A stretch of DNA of 64,000 nt from Reticulascus tulasneorum (Eukaryota > Ascomycota > Sordariomycetes > Glomerellales > Reticulascaceae). The notes beneath the pieces were generated by a model that was given only the letters and a program-made list of their open reading frames with translations, searched no databases and was not told where the DNA came from. Below, in pieces: positions 22,721 through 32,072 of the stretch; the first letter of the stretch is position 1; each line of letters starts with the position of its first letter. The stretch is taken from assembly GCA_001557505.1 (NCBI GenBank), contig LSAX01000006.1:1674001-1738000 (forward strand), read 5' to 3'. The position numbers and the translations under genes are program-made.

Positions 22721-22729
22721 CCTTTTATA
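22721..22729 (-). promoter_or_regulatory. TATA box of secreted paralogue A
   Basis: The minus strand reads TATAAAAGG here, about 185 bases before the ATG and about 100 bases before the probable 5' UTR intron. The match to the TATA consensus is strong. Confidence 0.65.
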
Positions 22730-23299
22730 TCCAGTGCAGGCCTGTACCAGGCGAGTTTCGTTCTTACCAGCAAGCCAACGCGCCCCATGGATTGCTTGCA
22801 GAGAAGAGGATCTCCGAGGCAGCTCCCTTAGAGGCATGGTCAACGGCAGAGTTCAAGTCTGTCCCCGGCCTCCTATTCCGACTTGAAAAAGCCCTCATTA
22901 CGCTGCGCCCGCAGCACGGCATCAATATCTTGATGCCTAGATTGTTGGTCACCAGGTTTTATCGCCAGGTGCTATCTCTTCCAACACCAAGCACCACCAA
23001 CAACCCCGTCCCTGGTTACGCGATGTCTGCTTGCATACGGTTGAGGCAATTTTGTCAAGCCACTTTCAATATTGCAACCTCAGAGGGGGAGGGACAATCT
23101 TGCCTTTCAGACATGCGGTGACTCGGCGCCAAGATTGGTAACGTTGATGTCCGGCGCAGTTGCGAGATTAACCTACAGTAACCAACAGACAACATCCAAC
23201 GATACCCATCCCTGTACAGGCGAAGAAAGTTCCCAGAGGATAGCACCTGGAGCCCTCCGCTCCCTCTCTTCCCATCGTTCCCGCCCACCCCCTCCTGAC

Positions 23300-23307
23300 T
23301 ATATAAT
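23300..23307 (+). promoter_or_regulatory. TATA box of secreted paralogue B
   Basis: TATATAAT, about 235 bases before the ATG of the gene at 23535, followed 37 bases later by the 17-base leader element shared with paralogue A. Confidence 0.6.
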
Positions 23308-23343
23308 CCCATCTTGATTCCCGTAACATTCTCCAGAGAGCTC

Positions 23344-23360
23344 TCATCGGCATCCAACAC
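23344..23360 (+). promoter_or_regulatory. 17-base leader element shared with paralogue A
   Basis: TCATCGGCATCCAACAC is identical to the leader of the divergent paralogue (22654-22670, minus strand) at about the same distance from the TATA box. Confidence 0.7.
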
Positions 23361-23457
23361 CACCGCGGCCAGCACTTATCCACTACCAGACCTTTCTCTC
23401 TCAAACTCTCCCTCCATCAAGCTCGATATCTTGCTCAGTCTCTCACAGACGTAACAA

Positions 23458-23517
23458 GTAAGTAAGGACGAGCCCATATCTAGCTCCTTGTTGAATGATT
23501 CGATGCTAATCTACTAG
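23458..23517 (+). other. Probable 5' UTR intron of secreted paralogue B
   Basis: A GTAAGT donor, a GCTAATC branch-point-like heptamer and a CTACTAG acceptor bound 60 bases ending 17 bases before the ATG. All three signals fit the fungal consensus well. Confidence 0.7.
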
Positions 23518-23534
23518 CTAAGGAAAGACGCACC

Positions 23535-23885
23535 ATGCATATCAGCAACTTTGTCTTGCCTGTCCTGGCCTTTGCGAGCACTGTCTTGGCCGATAGAGTG
23601 ACGGTTTACACGACCTGCGGCCCATTTCGTTGCACCAGTGAAAGCGGTGTCTTCATTTCAGCATACGGCAGTTACGACATCAACGCCAATGAAGGCTGCC
23701 GAGGCACCTCTGTGCCGGGTATGACAGAGTGGTGTGTCGACTGGGGCAATGGGCGCGCGCACTTCCGCTTTGCCGGTCAGGCAAATAAGCGTTGCCTAGT
23801 TAAGTTTAGCGACTTGAGTGTCAGTTATTGTGTTGCTACCGAGTGCTATATCGCGATGTTTCAGGAAGTGCCTTGTAGCTGGTAG
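23535..23885 (+). CDS. Small secreted 8-cysteine protein, paralogue B, tail lost by a 7-base duplication
   Basis: A single coding exon of 116 residues. Residues 1-19 are a signal peptide (cleavage after VLA). The eight cysteines at 28, 33, 55, 67, 87, 99, 104 and 114 match those of paralogue A one for one, as does the core GCRGTSVPGM...WCVDWGNGR. The frame stops two residues after the last cysteine. The stop lies in the second copy of a tandem TAGCTGG TAGCTGG (23876-23889). Beyond it, another plus frame continues to 24000 with WRQTPPPVEA, matching the WRQAPLPVEN that opens the tail of paralogue A. The 7-base insertion therefore shifted the frame and removed a ~37-residue tail. The cysteine core is complete, so the protein may still fold. 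It has the same promoter design as A. The family is unnamed to me. Confidence 0.85.
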   Translation: MHISNFVLPVLAFASTVLADRVTVYTTCGPFRCTSESGVFISAYGSYDINANEGCRGTSVPGMTEWCVDWGNGRAHFRFAGQANKRCLVKFSDLSVSYCVATECYIAMFQEVPCSW

Positions 23886-23889
23886 CTGG
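23876..23889 (+). repeat. 7-base tandem duplication creating a stop codon
   Basis: TAGCTGG occurs twice in direct tandem (23876-23882 and 23883-23889). The TAG of the second copy (23883-23885) is in frame and ends paralogue B early. Replication slippage is the simplest origin. Confidence 0.85.
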
Positions 23890-24000
23890 CGTCAGACGCC
23901 TCCGCCGGTTGAGGCGACCGCGTCGTTGGATATCAACCAGTCAATCGCCATTGCCCCAAGCAATGCGACCTGGAACATCTACCAGGGGTGTGTTGAGTAG
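23886..24000 (+). pseudogene. Detached C-terminal tail of secreted paralogue B
   Basis: After the duplication-borne stop, a frame shifted by one continues for about 37 codons to TAG at 23998-24000. It begins with WRQTPPPVEATASL, which matches the start of the tail of paralogue A, then diverges. It has no start of its own, so it is probably untranslated now. Confidence 0.7.
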
Positions 24001-27000
24001 GAGAGGGGGGCGGGGGCGGGGGTTGTTAAGTTAAGAGGCAGTGGAAATTTGGCAGGATGAGTGAAGCAGCTCGACTTATGTAGCTAAATCCAGAAGAACG
24101 TCTTCGCGAGCCTGGTTATTAACTCGTGGCTACTCCAAATACTAGTGTGCCAAGGCGTCCCCAACCGCTGCCTCTGTAATGTTGTCGGCCGTGATTTTAG
24201 GAGTGGTTCATTCATGGTTGGTACTTCGTCCGCGTTCCCACCCCTATTCTCTAGAGGCAGGCGACCGTAGCGGTGATATGGCAAACTGAATGAGGAATGA
24301 TTATCTGAGATGCATATTGTGAACAAGGAATAGGAGAATGGTGTAAGTGAAGTGCGGTCGTCAAAAGTCGAGCTGATTGGCTGATTAAGCGCGCGCAACT
24401 TGGGCCAATCGTATAGAGCTATGGTCCGGAGTGACTCTCAATCCAGGATCGGAGTACCTAAAGAATCGGCCGCAACAAAATCTTCCTCAACGCCCGGCAG
24501 TAGTCGAGCGAATGTAAAGACTTCTGCGCGAGAAGAGTGCCAGCACTGGCGAAGGCGGAAAGTTATGCGCCCAGCACATATCGAAGAGACTTCGGGATGC
24601 CAAAACGGTCCATAGATCCAGATGCACAGTCGAGGTAGGCGTCGTTTACCCCGGACTGGCCCCCGGCGTCCTATGAGACTTGATCCGTTGGCCGTTCCTG
24701 ATGAAATTGGCCCTGTCGTCACGTACCCTCGCCGTCCATGACGAGCTTCACGGCCACGAGGAGCAGCGAATTGATTGTCGTATATTCGCTATCGGACAAA
24801 CAGTATCCGAGCAAGTAGTCGCTCACGGCAGCTATCTAGGAAACGTGACCATGTTTCGTTTGCTGTCCACGGGAGTGTTGGCTAAATCAGGGCACGCGTG
24901 CCAAGGCATATCATAGGACAAGTTGGAGGGTTTACAGCCGATCCTAACAGACGCCCTACAAGGCTTTTGACTTACATAGTGTTGAGTGTGATGGGTTGCG
25001 GAGCAGAACGAATACTACGGGTGCCGATATCCTGGCCGCGGGATGCCGGTCTATATTTCGTTGATGGCTTGCAGAGGGCCCCGATCCTCTTTGAGTGCAG
25101 TGTGTTCCTCACTCGTGGTACCACTTAAGACCCGCTCCATGACGGGGCATTTCCCAGCCGAAGATGTTACACGCGCAATTCTATACGGTTGGTTTGTTAT
25201 GGATGGCCATTTCCCAGGTTTAGCTACTCTGGTCATGATCAACACGAGCGAGTATAGGAGACGCCTTTGCCTAAATGATCAAGATAGCTTTTCAAAGTGC
25301 CTAAAGATTAGGGCTTCCTAGTTCATGGGCCTTCTGACTTCAGTAAGTTGTCTACTCTTAATCCTCTTGCTCATGTCCTACGGTAATGCCGTGCCGTACT
25401 TGGTGATACTTTGTTCGCCACAAGCAGGCACGACAGTTGCCAACCCGCACTGCTTGTGGCCCTTGATTCAAGTAGGCATGGAAAGGGTTCCCGTTTGCTA
25501 CGGCCGGAGTACTCCATGCTGCGGGAATGCTTATTACTGGAGACATCAGGGTTGATGTAGGCCATGATTCTTAGCACAAATTCAAGTTTGCTAGAATTTA
25601 TGTGCGGAATGAGCACCGCCGCCATTTGGCAGCTTTAACAAATGAAGTGAATTACTGGTTTTGTTTTGTCAAGGGCGTTTCGCGACTGCCAATGTCGAAG
25701 GTACAATTTCATTGTAATGATGATGGAATAGCTTGCCAGTCTATGTTCACCGGGACTTCCGATCTCGTTGTATTAAGTTGTCCAACTCGAATGAACGCTG
25801 TTGCCTCAAAAGACTGTTTGGGAAGGCAAGGGATAGATCTGTTTGTACTTCTGCTTCCCCTACCAAAGGCATCGCAGAAGCAATGCTTCCGTCCATTTGT
25901 TTACATATCATCAAGGCTGGAAGTCTCGAGCTTCTGGGCAGGTTGCAGCTTCATTCACTGCCTATGGTACTCGTTAATAATACTGCCCGAGACTATTTGG
26001 TGGGAAATTAGACAAAATTAATACAGAGACTCGTTTTGACTTGATTCCATCGTCTAATTACGCATTTAGGGTAACATAGAGAGATGCCTAAAGAGAACTC
26101 TGCTTGGTAGATAGCGACGCGCGTATACGCCATAGCTAGATCGCTGCTGTCTGAAATGTGGAGATCTTACTCCACTGCCTGTGATAGGCAGCTTCTTTAA
26201 CCAGCCAGTGCAGTATGATACTGGTCTTAGCAGCGCTACACGGAGAGCTTACGTCGTTCTCGAGATCATACACGGAAACGAAACCGAGTACGTAGTGGGA
26301 CCCTATGTAGTGGGAGCTTGAATGGTTTGCAAGTGTGCACAGCCACAGGACTCCAGCAGCCCAAGTCAAGGATGCCTGTTGCTGTTGATGGTGGAAGCAC
26401 CCTGACTTCAGATCATGACAATCGAATGAAGGACCGTGTTTCCTCTCCTTGAGAGTCGATAAAAGGTACTGAATGCCACAGTCTGCACGTCCGTATGTAC
26501 CTAAAATACCTACCGACTTGGTATCGACCCGTTTTCCTTTGACAAACTGATCGCCTGTGCGTCATCTAGGACGTGGGAAGTGTCAGGACGCTGTTTCAAA
26601 AGAAACCGATCACAAAGCTCCAACCCAGTCAGCAGGCCAGTTTTGCCTTCTCGAACAAAAAGACCGCCGGAGATCCCAGTGCCAACCCTAGGAACTATTT
26701 AATTAATGACTACGTACTACGTTAGGTATTGTACCTAGGTAGGTAGGTATGTGGTATTCGTAAGAAAAAGAAGGGAGTTGGAGTTTGCCTGGCCGCCCCC
26801 CCGCTATAATAGGCAACCTGGGGCCAATCATCAGCCGCACATCGATCCGGCTGCCGGGCCAAAACGGTGGAGCCACGCAAGAGCGACCAGCCCCAGCCTC
26901 AAAGTCGGGAAAAAAAGGCTACGTACGACACACCTTTTCGGTCACTTGGAAGCTGACTGACCTGCCACCACTCCATACTCTTTACGATCGCATCGCCCAT

Positions 27001-27208
27001 TGAACCTCATTTGTTGCATCCGTCATCTGCACCTGAAATTGAGACTCAGTAGACCTGGATTCTCAAGCTCCATTACATTTCTGCTCCCCTTCGAAAGCTT
27101 CCAACCGCTCCCGCCGATCCTCGACCGAGTCGCAGCTCTGAGCTGATCCACGGTCATCTCCACTCAAAAAAGAACACCGTTGTACGCACTACCAAACCAT
27201 CCGTCAAG
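24001..27208. other. Three-kilobase stretch without a recognisable gene
   Basis: It starts with a G-rich tract (24001-24024). Between about 24400 and 26000 there are several frames of 60-140 codons on both strands, with premature stops and without good start context or splice partners; none shows a motif I recognise. This could be a decayed gene or transposon. From about 26400 to 27208 lies the upstream region of TVP18, with a TAGG/CCTA repeat near 26735-26750. Confidence 0.55.
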
Positions 27209-27943
27209 ATGGGTCTCAAGGACGAGTTTGCGACGAGAAATTTCAGTACGCACATCTGCCTGGCACTCCGAACCATTAGAAGCACAACTGCTAACCTTTC
27301 CTGCAGGTATCTACGGGCAATGGTAAGCTCCAGTTCTCCCTTGCTGACAGCCCCCTTCCATCGCCGGAGAGAAGCTATCACGGTCACCCCTTACAATGCA
27401 TAACCCGCCCTGAACCGAAGACAGAATGCTGCAGACTTCAAATCATCTACAGCTGCTCAATCTAGGAATGGCACGCTGACAACGAGTGTCACTTAGGCTC
27501 GGCGTCCTGTCCATGATCCTGTGCTTGGCACTCGGTATCTCCAACATCTTCCTGTTTAACGTCATCATCATCATCTTTTGCGCACTAGCCATGTGAGTTT
27601 GCCCCAAATAGACTCATCCCACAGCTTACTAACGGAGCGCAGTGCCTTTGCCTTCATCATCCTGTTTATCGAGATTCCGCTGCTGCTTCGAATCTGCCCT
27701 ACCTCCTCGACATTCGATGCCACCATCCGCAAGATTTCGACAAACTACATGCGCGCCGGAGCGTACTTTGTCATGTCACTTGTCCAGTTCCTCAGTAGCA
27801 TCCCTGCACGAACAAGTCTAATCGCTGCCGGCGTCTTCCTCCTGCTGACGTCGCTCTGCTACCTCCTGGCCGCTGTCAGAGGCCAGGCTTTTGTAGGAAG
27901 CAAGACCCTCGGCGGGCAGGGTGTTGCGCAGATGATTGTGTAA
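27209..27943 (+). CDS. TVP18: Golgi membrane protein TVP18, four exons
   Basis: Exons 27209..27245, 27307..27322, 27497..27592 and 27643..27943 join to 149 residues, the usual length of the family. The joined start MGLKDEFATRNFSIYGQW is typical of Tvp18. Four hydrophobic segments follow (about 21-38, 40-60, 83-100 and 108-130), consistent with a tetraspan membrane protein. TVP18 is found on late Golgi vesicles in yeast and works with Tvp23/Yip proteins. Exon 2 has only 16 bases, and exon 1 only 37, so the gene is easily missed by open-frame searches. The splice sites are canonical, with a GCTAACC-like branch point before exon 2. Upstream is a gene-poor 3 kb; downstream is a 4.1-kb spacer. Confidence 0.95.
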
Positions 27944-30900
27944 CTTTGTGGCTGTGCGGCGAGGATGGCATGCAGCGGCAAGAAAAATGGCCTGGGTTGG
28001 ACGGTGGAAGATTGATTGATGCGCCAGCAACACGAGGAATAGGCGACGAGCAGACGGGGAGGAGGGGAGAGAGGGGGGGGGGGGGAGGGAGAGAAGAAGC
28101 CGACAAAGAACAACTTCTGGTTTTCGAGACAGTGATTACGAGTATGGCTATGAAAGGTCTGTTATTGATAGCGAGCTAAGGCTCGGCTGTTGACATGCCA
28201 CGGTCTGCATTTTTTTTCGGAAGGGATTTGGCGTCCAGGGACGAGCTAAGGCTTGTTTTATGTGGCTTTGGTTCTGCTGTTGTTCCAATAGGTTTTCAAG
28301 GGCTATGAGAACGCCTGTGCTTCAAGTGATTCAAGCAACTGGAATCTATCCGTCAAAGTCAGACTACATTGTCCCGCCAACTTGGCATTGATTGACATGG
28401 TGATGTGAAGTTGAGAAGCATAATTGAGGCTGCTCATGTTCTCGATCCAGCTTGCAGCAGCAGGACACCATGTCAGCGACTCCCGCTTAGCTCATGGAAT
28501 GTGCCTGTACCAAAGAGCCAACACTCTCTGCAAGCTCCCGACTTGTAACGGAGCTGTCACGACACCAAACTATGATCGCGACTATAACTACCTCATGTGA
28601 GGCACGTCAACAAGGAAGTCCAACTCGGCAAGTGGGAGACTACATTGCTCCATTTATGTCTTGCCTCGCTTACCGCCAATCGCATCCCGGAGAATCGAAA
28701 TACAATGACATCCAACGGGCTAGAATGAAGGTTCACAACCTGCCAGCAGGGAAAGGCGCGTGATCAGCAGGAATTATCCAGTTGAGGCCCCCTGCCTCAG
28801 CTAAAGATGGTTAAGTCGAACCTAGCGTGAGGGGAGCAGCCGACTAATATGTACGCCATGCCGCCCGCTTCTTTTTCACTTTCACACACTGTGACGATTG
28901 CTTTCCCCCTTCGATCCAACCGGGTCCCTTCTCCACTAGCATGTCATTGAAAGTGTAGGTATGTAGGTAGGGGAAGATGGGGCGTGCAGCTGAGCGGGCG
29001 GTTTTACGACGGTGACGGTCTGCATACTACGCGAAACCCACGATGGCCGCACAGTTCGGTGATGAAATTTGTAGCATCACGAGGCCCGGCGGGTGTGTTA
29101 GCCATGACAAACTGAAATTACAATCTCCCCTTGCCGGCAAACCTGGTATCTGCAGGGCGGGTTTGGGGGAAGTAGAAGGTCCAGAGAGTGTGCGGAGAGT
29201 TGCAGGATTCGAGGATATTTATGGCGTCATAAGGCTTGCGACAGGCTTGGGTTTTTGCCCCAGTGTAAGAGTGAGTTATTTCTCTAGACTAATGAGAAAC
29301 TACGCGTTTGGCTGGAGCAAAACCCCGGAGGTTCACGTCCTAGTTCCTCTGCTACGATGTAATACGTGATCCAATTTGATGGGATTGCTTTGCTAAATAA
29401 TGAACGAGAAAGGTTGAGCCCATTTTGAATTTGGCCTAGGTCTTGTAGAGCAGAGGCAGTACCTCGTGGCAGACCTAATGAATCGAGCCGAGCTCTGGTG
29501 GGGGGTTTGGTTGACTGGGAGAGTTTTTGTTACCTGTAAGGGGGAGAATTGCGCGTTGCCGCCCGATTGAATCGTAGCGGGCGTTTTTGTATATGCATCA
29601 TGACTTCTCTTGTCAGGTAAAGGACATGTGTATATGTACTAAGAAAGTAGTAATTCGACGGAGGAGAGTGGGGCAGTCTCCGTAAGTACCTACAGGAGGG
29701 AGCCCCGTCATGTTGCCCCCCGAATCCGTACAATACAGAAGGTCCCATTGGCATTGGGCATTTCTCGCATCGCGATCGTTCCAGCTTACCTAACCAAGTG
29801 ATCTATCTACCTACCTACCTTATCCAAGGGAATGGGTGGTGGAAGGGCTGACCCCACTGTAAGCCGTAAGTATCCCCATCCCAGGCACGCCTAGGTATCT
29901 TAGTTGGCCTGGCCCTATTCTATTCGTAGACCACCCCGACGCTGAGGCGAAGGTTTTCCCCGTAAGCTACCAAGATAGGAAAGCCCATCTGGCCTCATGC
30001 TCTTGCAACGAAACGCGGCGGATGAATATGCGATGCCCTCTACGACAAGCGGTGAAGAAATGCACATAGCTCCTAAGCTTGATTGACGAGCATCCATTGC
30101 TTTGCATTCGCATTTTTCGGAAGATCCAAACGGATCAAAGGAAACCGTCCGCCCAATGGCTGGAATGCCCAAAGACGTGCAGGACCTCGTGGCCCCGATG
30201 GTGGGGCATCATTGGGCTTTAGTCGCACTGTGGCTGTGTGTCAGGGGCCGCCGCCCAGGACGGACATCTGCGAGCGAGGTTGGGGTCAGGTTCGTTTTGA
30301 CGCAGGTGACTGGTCTAGATTTTGTTTCTGATCTCGAACTTTTTCAATGCAGATGCGTGTTTCGATGCTGACAGCTATTATGGGAAGGGGGGGGGAGACA
30401 GGAAGGAAGGGCGAGGGATCCCGTTTTTGTGTCAGGTCTGGTCTTGAGGACAACCTCAACAGGTTGGGGATACCTGTGTTCCTTGAACAAACCTGTTCTG
30501 CGTAGAAGTACATTCATTCCCTAGGCTCATCTCAGGTACAGGTAGTGTGCAGCAGATGAGGCACACAACCATACATACAGACCACACACATCATTGCGTA
30601 CACTGGCTGGTTGGGGACGGATCCACGATTTCCTCCACCCAACCCACATAGCACCGCCCTTGAGTTAGTTGCAGGTTCCAGTTCTTCCCACCTAACCTGT
30701 ATTTAGCACCTACACCCGGATGCAGTATTACGTCTGGTGCCGGTCCATATACAGGCGAATAGCGGGGTTTTAGCGCTTCAGCTCCATGAATGAGGACCGG
30801 TTGCCGTCCCAGGCTCGTCAAATGGACCACTTCAGCAGGTGCCAGGTGGGTGTACTTCGGTACCTCCAGAATGTACCTCATACGGCTGGCGGCCCCGCCG

Positions 30901-32072
30901 TGCTCTGGTGTGGTGGGCGATCGCGCACTGTGTGGTCCGGCGGGCATTATTTCGCACGTTGGGGCGGGTTGTGTGAGTGAGTGAGTGACTGAAGAACAAG
31001 AGGTACCTCAGTTAGGCACCTGTTTCGTCACGGAATCCGCAGCCAGAATGACCTGAACGACCGAACGGTGACGAGGTACCCTGACCACTCGCCAGGAAGC
31101 AGAAAAAAGTTCAGGTTCTGGTTTCGTCCAACGTATATAAGACCCAGAAGCTTGGAATCGCCTTCCTTTTCCCTCTCGGAAACACGCAAATCTTTGTTCA
31201 ATGCATCTCCACAACCTTGAAAAGGGTATTCAATGAACTTCCTCCTCACGTCCAGAGAGTTGCCATTACGCCCAGCTCCATACATCCGCCCCTACCAGTC
31301 ATCTTGACCTTCTGTAAGTTTCAGACCATCTCCCCCCCGTTCGTTCGTTCCAGCGGTGCTCGACAAGCTCTTCTTTCCACACCCCTCCACGACAGGCAAT
31401 CTTCCCCCCAGACTTTTGCTGCAGGTCTCTCTTTTCTGGGTACCTACCTGGGTTACCCTCTGCATGGATAAGAGTAGCCCCCCCGATCTGGGCCTGCCAC
31501 AACGCCTGTCCAATCCTTTGTCGCCCGTTGTCAGCACCCTCCAGCTTCCGACCAAAACCTCCAGTCCACCTAGGTGGGAGAGCCGTTGGATTGCACGCCC
31601 AAAGCAAGGCACGCTCGTCTAGACCTGCAAACGCATACCAGCATGCCTTTTAGATCCCGCTGCTTATCGCAGGGTGGTCCCTTTTTGCAGCTCACATTAT
31701 CTATCTATCGGGCGAAATTAAGCTAAAACCAGCTGTCCATCAAACCTGCATTCCTGGTCGTGCCTAATCAGACACACACTCAGCACTCACACTCGCCCAC
31801 GATTCCCCGTTCTCCTAGTGTTATCTTTGCATCTGTGCCACACCGCAGGAGGATAGAGAGCTCTCACACCAATGGCTCCCTGCTTTGCTTGATTCACCGC
31901 CAGAACTCGATATGCTAATCTAAGAAGTCTGCATATTCTAGGTCCGAAGAAACGACCCCCCTTGCACCGGAACCTCGCATTGTCCTATTGTTATCCCGGT
32001 CCCCTTTTTCCGACATCGCTGCTTCGTTCCCCCCGAATCTTCTCTCTCGACAGCCTCAATCCAGCTTAAAAC
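27944..32072. other. Long spacer with AIM21 upstream region
   Basis: No supportable gene in 4.1 kb. It has a poly-G run at about 28071-28086, CTAC/GTAG repeats near 28955-28970 and 29810-29822, and a GTGA run near 30972-30990. A TATATAAG at 31134-31141 is a candidate core promoter for AIM21, which would then have a leader of up to 0.9 kb; several GTAAGT-like donors in that leader make 5' UTR introns possible. Confidence 0.55.
31134..31141 (+). promoter_or_regulatory. Candidate TATA box upstream of AIM21
   Basis: TATATAAG stands 0.93 kb before the AIM21 ATG, with pyrimidine-rich sequence between about 31330 and 32070 as often seen in fungal leaders. It is a weak call, because the distance is long. 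Confidence 0.3.

Larger units (their letters stand above)
22539..23534. other. Shared divergent promoter of the two secreted paralogues
   Basis: The 1-kb interval between the two ATGs contains two outward-facing promoters, each with TATA box, 17-base shared leader element and a probable 5' UTR intron. The middle part (about 22735-23295) has no gene. Confidence 0.7.
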
